Assembly (NCBI GenBank): GCA_035504235.1
Contig: DATJSH010000255.1
Span: 1-37,246, forward strand
Direction of reading: 5' to 3'
Length of the DNA stretch: 37,246 bases
Source: DATARH01 sp035504235
GTDB taxonomy: Bacteria; Pseudomonadota; Alphaproteobacteria; ATCC43930; CGMCC-115725
Made by a program: the position numbers and the translations under genes. Position 1 is the first letter of the stretch; every line of letters begins with the position of its first letter. The notes under the pieces were generated by a model. The model had not been told where the DNA came from. It saw nothing but the letters and a program-made list of their open reading frames with translations, and ran no database searches. Shown piece after piece: positions 17,308 to 24,907 of the stretch.

Positions 17308-17364
17308 TCCCGGAAGCTAGGCGAGCCCCGGCGAGGCTTGGCTTGCGAACCTTGCTATCCGGGA
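17308..17364. repeat. Imperfect inverted repeat between uvrD and prmA
   Basis: TCCCGGA (17308-17314) pairs with TCCGGGA (17358-17364), and the arms continue imperfectly inward (agctaggcgagcc against ggcttgcgaaccttgct). The 160-bp gap between uvrD and prmA holds no other supported feature. The element looks like a dispersed intergenic repeat. No downstream T-run makes it a clear terminator. Confidence 0.45.
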
Positions 17365-17451
17365 CCCGTGAGCACGGATAGAGCCGATTTTGCGTGGGCC
17401 CGTGTTCATGCGCGGCGTTGTCGCGCCCCGGAATGACATGAAGAAAAACTG

Positions 17452-18321
17452 ATGCCGCTCTATCACACCGCGATCCGCGTCGAGGGCGCCGAGGCGGCGG
17501 GCGCGGTCGCCGACATCTTCGATGAGCTGACTGGCGCCGTCTCCGCATTCGAGGTGCGCGAGCCGACTCGCGGGAAGCCCGCGGAGTGGGCCGTCGAGAC
17601 CTACGCCCCCGCCCCGCTCATCGATGCTGTGCTCGATATCCGTTTGCGGCTCGCGGCGAATGCGGCGGGCGGGAAAATCCTCGACCTCATCGAGATGCCC
17701 GTCGCCGACCGCGATTGGCTCGCCGAGAACCGTCGCGCCTTTCCGCCGCAGCGCATCGGGCGGTTTTTTATCCACGGCTCGCATTGGCGCGAACAGCCCT
17801 CGTCCGGTGCGATCGCGGTCGAGATCGATGCCGCGACGGCGTTCGGCACCGGGGAGCACCCGACGACGCGCGGCTGTCTTTTGGCGTTCGACCGGCTGGC
17901 AAAGGCGCGCCGCTTCCGCTGCCCGCGCGATATCGGCACCGGCAGCGGCATTCTCGCCATCGCCGCCGCCAAGGCGCTACACCGTGCCGTGCAGGCGAGC
18001 GATCTCGACCCGGAATCGGCCCGTGTGGCGCGGCATCACGCGCGGCGCAATGGCGTTAGCGCGCTGGTGCGTGTGGTCTGCGCCGGCGGTGCGGGGCGCA
18101 GCCGCGGTCACGACCTTGTCTTTGCCAATATCCTCGCCCGTCCCCTGATGCAGATGGCGCGCGACCTGGCGCGCAGCGTCGCGCCGGGCGGTGCGGTGAT
18201 CTTGTCGGGGCTGCTGCGGCGCCAGGAGGCCGCGGTGCTCGCCGGCTACCGCATGCAGCATTTGCCGCTGGCGCGCCGCATCGTCATCGACGGTTGGTCG
18301 ACCCTGGTGTTGCGGAAATGA
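17452..18321 (+). CDS. prmA: Ribosomal protein L11 methyltransferase PrmA
   Basis: PrmA trimethylates ribosomal protein L11 with S-adenosylmethionine. The 289-residue protein has a small N-terminal substrate-recognition domain, the diagnostic AFGTGEHPTTRGCL motif, the SAM-binding DIGTGSGILAIAAAKAL and the NILARPLMQMA motif that corresponds to the catalytic Asn-Ile-Leu region. The C-terminus (GGAVILSGLL) fits. The Shine-Dalgarno is weak (GAAG in atgaagaaaaactg). Downstream, its stop touches the terminator of the opposing DUF1127 gene. Confidence 0.95.
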   Translation: MPLYHTAIRVEGAEAAGAVADIFDELTGAVSAFEVREPTRGKPAEWAVETYAPAPLIDAVLDIRLRLAANAAGGKILDLIEMPVADRDWLAENRRAFPPQRIGRFFIHGSHWREQPSSGAIAVEIDAATAFGTGEHPTTRGCLLAFDRLAKARRFRCPRDIGTGSGILAIAAAKALHRAVQASDLDPESARVARHHARRNGVSALVRVVCAGGAGRSRGHDLVFANILARPLMQMARDLARSVAPGGAVILSGLLRRQEAAVLAGYRMQHLPLARRIVIDGWSTLVLRK

Positions 18322-18349
18322 AAAAGCCCGCTCTCTCTCGGGAACGGGC
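18321..18349 (-). terminator. Intrinsic terminator of the DUF1127 gene
   Basis: On the minus strand GCCCG and CGGGC pair across a 14-base loop and are followed by TTTTT at 18321-18325. It lies 28 bp after the DUF1127 stop. Its first base overlaps the prmA TGA. On the plus strand the same stem is followed only by CTCTT, so it would be weaker for prmA. Confidence 0.7.
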
Positions 18350-18376
18350 CTCTTCACGTCTTGCCGTTGAGGCGGC

Positions 18377-18634
18377 TTACAGCGGCGGGAACCAGGGAAA
18401 CCAGGTCTGGCCGCCGGCGAGCTTGTGCTGCGTAAACGCGGGCAGGAGCTCGCGCTCGCGCTTTTCGCGCGGCGTGCGGTAACCTTCGACGATCGCCGGG
18501 ATCTCGGAGCGATGAATGCCTATATCGGCAAGCGAACGGTCGTCGAGCGCCATCAGCTCGCCATAGGCCTGCTGCCGACGCCGCCATTCGGCATAGGCGT
18601 TACGCGCAGCCGCGAAGAGACTGACGAAGAACAT
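18377..18634 (-). CDS. DUF1127 (YjiS-like) small protein
   Basis: The 85-residue protein contains the DUF1127 signature ELMALDDRSLADIGIHRSEI (residues 26-45), a short basic helical motif common in alpha- and gammaproteobacteria. Some alphaproteobacterial members have been described as small RNA-binding or stress-linked proteins. This one is longer than the usual 45-70 residues, with a basic linker (TPREKRERE) and a Trp/Pro-rich end (TWFPWFPPL). The N-terminus MFFVSLFAAARNAYAEW is amphipathic. The start ATG has AGAGG eight bases upstream. It is a single gene with its own terminator. The domain call is firm; function is not assigned. Confidence 0.85.
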   Translation of the reverse strand: MFFVSLFAAARNAYAEWRRRQQAYGELMALDDRSLADIGIHRSEIPAIVEGYRTPREKRERELLPAFTQHKLAGGQTWFPWFPPL

Positions 18635-18851
18635 GGTACATACCTCTCACCTGCATGGTGCAGTGCACAAATGGGGTTTTGTCCGAAAAAGGTCAACCGC
18701 ATCAGCGCAACGCAGCCATGCATAAGTCAGCTAGACTGTCTTATTTCTGAATCGAATTCTGCAACGCAGCGCGCGGCCGGCGGAATTTCATGGACGTGCG
18801 GCCGAGCGAAATTGCTCCTACACTGCGGTAGCGAAGGAGTGGGAGCGAGCG

Positions 18852-20888
18852 ATGGATGGGGCGACCCCTGAACGGAGCCGGCTGGCGACCTTATTGAGGG
18901 AGGCGCGTTCGCCGCTCGACCCCGACGCGGTTGATGCGCTGATCGCCGGTGTGCTGGCGGCGCCGCCGGAAATCGGCGCGAGCTGGCACGCCCTCGTCGC
19001 CGAGCCGACCCCGCCCGAGCTCGCGGCGGCGCTCGACGCCCGCAAAACGGCGCTTGCCGCATCGCACCATGATGGCATCAGCGTCGAGGATTTCGCCTGC
19101 CTGTCGCGCGCCGCGCGTCTCAAGCTGCTGCGCGACAAGCTCGCCGCCGACGGGCTCACCGGCTTCATCATCCCGCGCGCGGACGAGCATCAGGGCGAAT
19201 ACGTGCCGCTCTGCGGGCAACGCCTCGCTTGGCTTACCGGGTTTACCGGCTCGGCCGGGATGGCGGTGGTGCTGAAAAACCGCGCCGCTGTCTTTGTCGA
19301 TGGCCGCTACACCCTGCAGGCCGGCGCCCAGGTCGATGCCAAGGCCTATGAAATCCGCCATCTGATCGAGGAGCCGGCCGCAAGCTGGCTTGCTGACATG
19401 GCCGGGAAGGGTGACGCGATTGGCTATGACCCGTGGCTGCACACGCCGCAAGAGATCGAGCGGCTCAAGGCCGGGGTCGAGCGCGCCGGCGCGACCCTGC
19501 GCGCGGTCGAGCGCAACCCGCTCGACGCGGTGTGGCGTGGGCGCCCGGCGGCGCCGCTGGCGCCGGTATTCGCTCAGCCCGACGCGTTCGCCGGCGAAAG
19601 CGCTGCCGAGAAGCGCCGCCGCGTCGGCAAGGCGCTCGCCGCGAATGGCGCGGCCGCGACCGTGCTGACCATGCCGGAATCGATTGCCTGGCTCCTCAAC
19701 ATCCGCGGCGGCGATGTGCCGCACACGCCGTTGCCGCTCAGCTTCGCGATCCTCAAGGCGGATGGCGCGGTCACGCTGTTCATCGACCGCCGCAAGCTCA
19801 CGCCCGGCCTCGATCGCCATCTCGGCAACAGCGTAACCATCGAGGCGCCGGACCGGCTCGGCGCTGTGCTTGAAGGCCTTGCCAAGGAAGGCCGGGTGCA
19901 GGTCGACCCGGCGAGCGCGGCGTCATGGGTTTTCGACCGGCTCGCCGGGGCTGGTGCGCAGATCGTCCGCGCCGCCGATCCGTGCATGGTGCCCAAGGCG
20001 TGCAAGAACGCCGTCGAACTCCACGGCACGCGCGAGGCGCATCGCCGCGACGGCGCGGCGGTGACGCGGTTTCTCGCCTGGCTGGCGCGTAGCGCACCGT
20101 TAGGCGACCTCAAGGAGATCGCCGCCAGCGACCGGCTCGAAGCCTTCCGCAAGGAGGGTAAATATTTCCGCGACCTCAGCTTTCCGACAATTTCGGGCGC
20201 CGGGTCGAACGGCGCCATCGTGCACTATCGCGCCAGCCCGGAGACCGAGAAGGTGCTCGAACCGGGGACGCTCTACCTTCTCGATTCCGGCGCGCAGTAC
20301 CTCGACGGCACCACGGACATCACCCGCACCATCGCCATCGGCAAGCCATCGGATGAGATGCGCGAAAACTTCACGCGCGTCCTCAAAGGCCATATCGCGC
20401 TGGCGCGCGCGCGCTTTCCCAAAGGCACGACAGGCTCGCAGCTCGACGGCTTTGCTCGGCGCGCGCTATGGGAAGTCGGGCTCGACTACGACCACGGCAC
20501 CGGGCACGGAGTCGGCAGCTACCTCTCGGTGCACGAAGGTCCGCAGCGTATCTCCAAGGCGGCCAACAGCCAACCGCTGCTGCCCGGCATGATCGTCTCC
20601 AACGAACCCGGCTATTACAAAACCGGCGCCTACGGCATCCGCATCGAGAACCTCATCGTCGTGCAGCCGGAAGAGGAGCTCTCGAAGGATTCGGGCCGCG
20701 AAATGCTGAGCTTCGAGACAATCACCTTGGCGCCGATCGATCGTTATCTCGTCGTCGCCGAGCGGCTCGATTATTACGAGAAACTCTGGTTCAACGCCTA
20801 TCACGCGCGGGTACGCGAGACGATCGGTCCGATCGTCGACGCCGAGACCGCGCGGTGGCTGGAACAGGCGACCGCACCGATCATGTAG
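18852..20888 (+). CDS. Aminopeptidase P family (X-Pro) metallopeptidase with N-terminal extension
   Basis: This M24-family enzyme would remove N-terminal residues before proline using a dinuclear metal site. Of 678 residues, the creatinase-like N-terminal domain begins about residue 90 (LKLLRDKLAADGLTGFIIP, ADEHQGEYVP, WLTGFTGSAG). The pita-bread catalytic domain follows with LLDSGAQYLDGTTDITRTI (two Asp ligands), GTGHGVGSYLSVHEGP (His), SNEPGYY (Glu) and SFETITLAPID (Glu). The first ~85 residues are an additional helical Ala/Leu-rich segment. The ATG is preceded by GGGAG, so this longer start is supported. No signal peptide is seen, so the protein is cytoplasmic. Confidence 0.93.
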   Translation: MDGATPERSRLATLLREARSPLDPDAVDALIAGVLAAPPEIGASWHALVAEPTPPELAAALDARKTALAASHHDGISVEDFACLSRAARLKLLRDKLAADGLTGFIIPRADEHQGEYVPLCGQRLAWLTGFTGSAGMAVVLKNRAAVFVDGRYTLQAGAQVDAKAYEIRHLIEEPAASWLADMAGKGDAIGYDPWLHTPQEIERLKAGVERAGATLRAVERNPLDAVWRGRPAAPLAPVFAQPDAFAGESAAEKRRRVGKALAANGAAATVLTMPESIAWLLNIRGGDVPHTPLPLSFAILKADGAVTLFIDRRKLTPGLDRHLGNSVTIEAPDRLGAVLEGLAKEGRVQVDPASAASWVFDRLAGAGAQIVRAADPCMVPKACKNAVELHGTREAHRRDGAAVTRFLAWLARSAPLGDLKEIAASDRLEAFRKEGKYFRDLSFPTISGAGSNGAIVHYRASPETEKVLEPGTLYLLDSGAQYLDGTTDITRTIAIGKPSDEMRENFTRVLKGHIALARARFPKGTTGSQLDGFARRALWEVGLDYDHGTGHGVGSYLSVHEGPQRISKAANSQPLLPGMIVSNEPGYYKTGAYGIRIENLIVVQPEEELSKDSGREMLSFETITLAPIDRYLVVAERLDYYEKLWFNAYHARVRETIGPIVDAETARWLEQATAPIM

Positions 20889-20961
20889 GTTCGATCAAGT
20901 TCGGCCGGAGTCGTCAGCTCCCGCGGAGGCGTGAGCGCACTTGTTAGATAGGGAGGGGGCG

Positions 20962-21702
20962 ATGCTCGAAACCCAGGTCTTCCAGCCCGGCAATTACCGT
21001 TTCATCAGCCACGCCTTCCAGTATTCGGGGGGAGTTGAGGCGCTGACCGGCTATGCGATCGAACGGGTGCGCTTTGCGAAGCTGCTCCCGCTCGCCGAAG
21101 GGTTTGCTGCGGCGGAGGCGCACATGGCGCGCATCGGCCGACCGCCGACCTCGTTCTGTGCCTGCGAGCTGCGCTCGCCTGGCCAGTTCACCGACCAGGG
21201 CTTTGTCGACTTCAACCGCCACTACGTGCAGCAGCTGGCGGCCTGGGGCATCTTCCACGACGAGGTCAATCCGGTCGCGCGCTCCAATGTCTGCCCCGAA
21301 ATCGACCCACCAAAGGAGCCGAGCTTTTATGCTTTCTCCTACACGGTGCCGGGCGCACAGGGCTTCGTCGTGGCCGGCAGCGGCGAGGCGGGTGGGGCGG
21401 AGGGACCTTACGGCCCGCGCATCATCCGCCTCGGCGACCAGTCGCCCGACGGCATGCGTGAGAAGGCGCGCTTTGTGCTGGGCGCGATGGAGCAGCGCAT
21501 GGCCGCACTCGACAAAGGCTGGACCGACGCGACCGAGACCCAGCTTTACACGATCTTCGATATCCACCCGCATTTCGCCGATGAATTCATTCGCCGCGGC
21601 GCCGCGCCGGGCGGGCTTACGTGGCATTACGCCCGCCCGCCCGTCCAGGGACTGGATTACGAGGTCGATGTACGCGGCGTCGGCAAGGAGCTGGTGATAT
21701 GA
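20962..21702 (+). CDS. CnbZ-like protein (2-amino-5-chloromuconate deaminase family)
   Basis: The 246-residue protein has FQPGNYRFISHAFQYSGGV at its start, FCACELRSPGQFTDQGFVDF, NPVARSNVCPEIDPPKEPS and GGLTWHYARPPVQGLDYEVD. I recall these as conserved in proteins annotated as 2-amino-5-chloromuconate deaminase CnbZ, enzymes of chloronitrobenzene or aminophenol breakdown with a RidA-like region. This rests on recall of the family, not on a search. The start at ATG 20962 follows GGGAGGGGGC; a TTG seven codons earlier is less likely. It lies 73 bp after the aminopeptidase gene and is followed by a terminator, so it is probably a separate or two-gene transcript. Confidence 0.7.
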   Translation: MLETQVFQPGNYRFISHAFQYSGGVEALTGYAIERVRFAKLLPLAEGFAAAEAHMARIGRPPTSFCACELRSPGQFTDQGFVDFNRHYVQQLAAWGIFHDEVNPVARSNVCPEIDPPKEPSFYAFSYTVPGAQGFVVAGSGEAGGAEGPYGPRIIRLGDQSPDGMREKARFVLGAMEQRMAALDKGWTDATETQLYTIFDIHPHFADEFIRRGAAPGGLTWHYARPPVQGLDYEVDVRGVGKELVI

Positions 21703-21734
21703 AGACGAGCCGCCGTCACCCATTGCAGACAATC

Positions 21735-21786
21735 GAGGTGCGCCGCATCTAAGGTCGCCCGGGAACGCGGCGCCTCCTTTTGTTGT
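21735..21786 (+). terminator. Intrinsic terminator after the CnbZ-like gene
   Basis: GAGG-tg-CGCCGC (21735-21746) pairs with GCGGCGCCTC (21767-21776), with a two-base bulge and a 20-base loop, followed by a T-rich CTTTTGTTGTT tract. It separates the CnbZ-like gene from the FMN-dependent dehydrogenase gene. Confidence 0.6.
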
Positions 21787-21813
21787 TGCCTCAGCAGCAA
21801 TGACAAGGCCGCG

Positions 21814-23091
21814 ATGAGCGCGACGACTCCCCTCACCATCCAGCACCCATCGCCCAGCGAGCGGCAGCAGCCAGAGCTGCCCGGTCATCGTTCGTCGCGC
21901 CTCTCCCGGGTCCTTGACCTCGACGACTTCCAGCGCGCGGTGCGGCGGCGTTTGCCGCGCGCGGTCTACGGCTATGTCGCGCACGGCGCGGAAACCGAGG
22001 CGACGATGCGCGGCAATCGCGCGGTCTTTGATGAATGGCAGCTCGTCACCCGCATTCTTGTCGGTGTCGAAGAGCGCAATAGCCGGATCAGCCTCTTCGG
22101 CCGCGACTACGCCGCGCCCTTTGGCATCGCCCCGATGGGGGGCGGCGCGCTGGTCGCCTTCGACGGCCACTTGGTCATGGCCCGCGCCGCGGCAAAGGCC
22201 GGGATTCCCTTCATCCTCAGCGCCAACTCTATCGTCCCGCTGGAGGAGGTTGCCGCGGCCAATCCCGCCGCCTGGTTTGCCGCCTACCAGTCGCCCAACC
22301 GTGAAGCCATCGAGGGGATGGTCGCCCGCGTCGCGCGGGCCGGGATCGAGGTGCTGGCGGTGACCGCGGACGTGCCGATCGGCTCCAACCGGGAATACGA
22401 TGCACGCGCCGGGTTCAGCTTTCCGATCCGCCCCGGTCCGCGCCTGATGTGGGATGTCGCGACCCATCCGCGTTGGCTTGCCGGCACCCTGGCGCGCACG
22501 TTGCTGAAACGCGGCATTCCCGAGATCGTCAATCTCGAACCCGGCGGGGGCCCCAACCTCTTCTCGCGAAAAGTCAAAACCATCGCCGCACATGAAAGCC
22601 TCGACTGGGAGCACGTCCGCGTGATGCGCGACCTGTGGAAAGGGCGGTTCGTCGTCAAAGGCGTGCTGTCGGTGGAGGACGTCGTGCAAGCCCGCGAGAT
22701 CGGTGCGGACGGCGTGATCCTGTCCAATCACGGCGGCCGGCAGCTCGATTACGCGATCTCCCCGCTCACCATCCTCGAGGCCGCGGTGGCCGCCGCGGGC
22801 GACATGACCGTGATGATCGACAGCGGCTTCCGTCGCGGCACCGACATCGTCAAGGCGCTGGCGCTTGGCGCCAGGGCCGTGTTCGTCGGCCGGCCGTTTC
22901 TGTTCGCCGCCGCGCTCGCGGCCGAGGAAGGCGTGAGTCACGCCATCGCGCTGCTCGCCAAGGAGCTCGACACCGATATGGCGCTGTTGGGCCGCCGGCG
23001 GATCGCGGATATCGGGCGGGACGTGCTGCGGCCCGCGCCGCCAAGCATGCCCGCTATTCAGGCGCGCGGTCGAGGATCGCCTGGAGAGTGA
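21814..23091 (+). CDS. FMN-dependent alpha-hydroxy-acid dehydrogenase/oxidase
   Basis: This family oxidises L-2-hydroxy acids (lactate, glycolate, mandelate) to 2-keto acids with FMN. The 425-residue protein has PFGIAPMGGGALVAFDGH (FMN-binding strand), FVVKGVLSVEDVVQA with the conserved Lys, the active-site SNHGGRQLDYA with His306, and the phosphate-binding MIDSGFRRGTDIVKALALGA. The N-terminal ~25 residues are a polar addition before the conserved VLDLDDFQ. The ATG has AAGG upstream. It ends inside the opposing GFA gene, a 38-bp tail-to-tail overlap. Whether lactate, mandelate or another acid is used is not decided by the sequence. Confidence 0.92.
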   Translation: MSATTPLTIQHPSPSERQQPELPGHRSSRLSRVLDLDDFQRAVRRRLPRAVYGYVAHGAETEATMRGNRAVFDEWQLVTRILVGVEERNSRISLFGRDYAAPFGIAPMGGGALVAFDGHLVMARAAAKAGIPFILSANSIVPLEEVAAANPAAWFAAYQSPNREAIEGMVARVARAGIEVLAVTADVPIGSNREYDARAGFSFPIRPGPRLMWDVATHPRWLAGTLARTLLKRGIPEIVNLEPGGGPNLFSRKVKTIAAHESLDWEHVRVMRDLWKGRFVVKGVLSVEDVVQAREIGADGVILSNHGGRQLDYAISPLTILEAAVAAAGDMTVMIDSGFRRGTDIVKALALGARAVFVGRPFLFAAALAAEEGVSHAIALLAKELDTDMALLGRRRIADIGRDVLRPAPPSMPAIQARGRGSPGE

Positions 23092-23515
23092 GCGCGCCGG
23101 CGCGGCCGCCTTTCGCATCGGGCGCCGCCAGCCCTTCTTCCGCGAGCCGCGTTGCCTGAGCCTGTTCCCAATTGCGCCCGCCAAAGAAGCGGGTCGGCTT
23201 GAGGCTCGGTCCGTCGACCCCATCGAGGCAGCGCGCGTTGACGCTGATCCGGTGCGGCTGCGAGCGCGGGATGTAGAACGGATGCATCCCGCAATGCGAG
23301 CAGAAGGTGTGCTGCGCGAGTCCCGTTCCAAACGTGTAGGCGGTCAGTGCGTGCTTGCCTTTCAAGAGCTCGAAATCGGCCGGATCGATGGGCAGATGCA
23401 GGATGCCCTTTTTGGTGCAGATTGAGCAGTCGCATTGCGACAGCCGGTCGAGATCGACCTTGGCGCGAAACCGTACCCGGCCGCAATGACATCCACCTTC
23501 GCGCGTTTCCAGCAT
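23054..23515 (-). CDS. GFA (glutathione-dependent formaldehyde-activating)-like zinc protein, copy 1
   Basis: The 153-residue protein is a GFA/CENP-V type zinc-binding fold protein. Cysteine ligands are seen in GGCHCGRVRF, CDCSICTKKGIL and TFCSHCGMHPF, followed by the conserved VNARCLDGVD. Some family members catalyse formaldehyde-glutathione adduct formation, but most have no known reaction. The start ATG is preceded by GGGAGGAAGCG. It follows its paralog (23526-23927) by ten bases on the same strand, and its 3' end overlaps the FMN-dependent dehydrogenase gene by 38 bp. Confidence 0.9.
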   Translation of the reverse strand: MLETREGGCHCGRVRFRAKVDLDRLSQCDCSICTKKGILHLPIDPADFELLKGKHALTAYTFGTGLAQHTFCSHCGMHPFYIPRSQPHRISVNARCLDGVDGPSLKPTRFFGGRNWEQAQATRLAEEGLAAPDAKGGRAGALTLQAILDRAPE

Positions 23516-23525
23516 CGCTTCCTCC

Positions 23526-23927
23526 CTAGCGCCTTGCCGCCCAATCGTCGCCAGCTTGGGCGAAATGGCTTTCCCATTCGCGGCCGTCGAAGAGGCGCCG
23601 CGACGGCATGGTTTCGGGATCGTAATCGTCGAGGCAGCGCGCGTTGACGCTGTAGTTTTCCGGGTCGGAGCGCGGCCGATAGAAAGCGTGGATGCCGCAA
23701 TGGCGGCAGAAGGTGTGCTGCGCGGTGCCGGTGTTGAAGGTATAGGTTGCGAGGTCGTCGGCGCCGCTCAGCAGCTCCAACCGCTCGTTTGCCACCGGCA
23801 GATGCAGGATCGCCTTTTTGGTGCAGATCGAGCAGTTGCACTCGCCGATCGATGTCCCGGCGAGATCGACCCGGATGCGAAACCGCACCCGGCCGCAATG
23901 ACACCCGCCCTCATAAGTTTGCAGCAT
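23526..23927 (-). CDS. GFA-like zinc protein, copy 2
   Basis: The 133-residue protein is clearly a paralog of the next gene: GGCHCGRVRFRIRVDL, CNCSICTKKAILHLP, HTFCRHCGIHAFYRPRS and YSVNARCLDDYD align almost without gaps. The zinc-binding Cys residues are kept. The start at ATG 23927 follows GAAGGAGAG; a frame extended to 23978 lacks this. The stop codon overlaps the Shine-Dalgarno of copy 1, so the two are translated in series. It is divergent from the TauD/TfdA gene, with 62 bp between the starts. Function is not known. Confidence 0.88.
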   Translation of the reverse strand: MLQTYEGGCHCGRVRFRIRVDLAGTSIGECNCSICTKKAILHLPVANERLELLSGADDLATYTFNTGTAQHTFCRHCGIHAFYRPRSDPENYSVNARCLDDYDPETMPSRRLFDGREWESHFAQAGDDWAARR

Positions 23928-23989
23928 CGCGCGCTCTCCTTCCGCCCCTGAGGCTACCACGCCGGCTGGTGTCGGCATAAGGTGAGGCG

Positions 23990-24844
23990 ATGGCCCTGAC
24001 CTTCTCGCCGCTGCATAAGCTGTTCGCCGCGCGGGCCGACGGCATCGATCTGCGCGACGACCTTCCCGCCGCGCGCATAAGCGAGATCGAGGCGGCGATG
24101 GACCGCCATGCGGTGCTCGCCTTCCGCGAACAGACCCTGAGCGAGGACGAGCAGCTCGCCTTCACCGCGCGCTTTGGCCCGATGGACCCGGGCCGGCATC
24201 TGGCGGTACGCCAGCATCGCCGGGTGCGGCCGGAATTCGCCGATGTCTCCAACCTCGACGAGGCGGGCAACGTCGCCGGCCGCAACCATCGCCGCATCCT
24301 CTCCAACATGGCGACGCGCCTCTGGCACACCGACAGCTCCTACAAAAAGCCGGCGGCAAAATTCTCGCTGCTCTACTGCAGCGCCACCCCCGATTGGGGC
24401 GGCGAGACCGAGTTCGCCGATATGCGCGCCGCCTATGACGCGCTGCCCGATCGCCTGCGCGCCGAAACCGAAGGCCGCGAGGCCGAGCATTACGTGCACC
24501 ATTCGCGCGCGACACTCGGTTTCGCGCCGCGCGAGGAGGAAATCGCCGGCGCGATTCCGCCCGTGACCTGGCCGCTCATCCGCACGCATGCCGGTTCGGG
24601 CCGCAAGCTCCTCTATCTCGGCTCGCACGCGACGCATGTCGTCGGGTTGTCGCTGCCCGAGGGGCGGGTGCTGCTCGCCGATCTTCTGGAGCATGCGACA
24701 CAGCGTCAGTTTGTGTATTGCCACGAATGGCGTCCGGGCGATCTGGTAATATGGGACAACCGCGCGGTGCTGCATCGCGGCCGCCGCTACGACCTCGCGC
24801 AACCTCGCGACATGCGGCGCAGCACGGTCGAGGACCGGCTGTGA
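23990..24844 (+). CDS. TauD/TfdA-family Fe(II)/2-oxoglutarate dioxygenase
   Basis: Enzymes of this family hydroxylate substrates such as taurine, 2,4-D or alkyl sulfates with Fe(II), O2 and 2-oxoglutarate. The 284-residue protein has the facial triad His113-x-Asp115 (LWHTDSSY) and His262 (DNRAVLHRG), and the Arg cluster in QPRDMRRSTVED (273-277) that would hold the 2-oxoglutarate carboxylate. The overall layout (VLAFREQTLSEDEQ, ADVSNLDEAGNV) is closest to the TfdA-like aryloxyalkanoate side, which is inference. The region before the ATG has only a weak Shine-Dalgarno (aaggtgagg). The cyclase gene follows 63 bp later on the same strand. Confidence 0.9.
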   Translation: MALTFSPLHKLFAARADGIDLRDDLPAARISEIEAAMDRHAVLAFREQTLSEDEQLAFTARFGPMDPGRHLAVRQHRRVRPEFADVSNLDEAGNVAGRNHRRILSNMATRLWHTDSSYKKPAAKFSLLYCSATPDWGGETEFADMRAAYDALPDRLRAETEGREAEHYVHHSRATLGFAPREEEIAGAIPPVTWPLIRTHAGSGRKLLYLGSHATHVVGLSLPEGRVLLADLLEHATQRQFVYCHEWRPGDLVIWDNRAVLHRGRRYDLAQPRDMRRSTVEDRL

Positions 24845-24907
24845 TCCCGCCGCCTTGATTCTTTTCTAACCATTTTCCGGTAGGTGCTCGCATGTCGGGA
24901 GAGAGAC

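Noticed and set aside
18667..18696. Possible DUF1127 promoter, TTGACC-18-ATTTGT on the minus strand
   Set aside because: The -35 is good but the -10 matches poorly at two of six positions.
20944..23331. 795-codon minus-strand open frame
   Set aside because: Antisense to the CnbZ-like and FMN dehydrogenase genes, which have clear motifs. The frame is Arg/Gly/His-rich with no recognisable domain.
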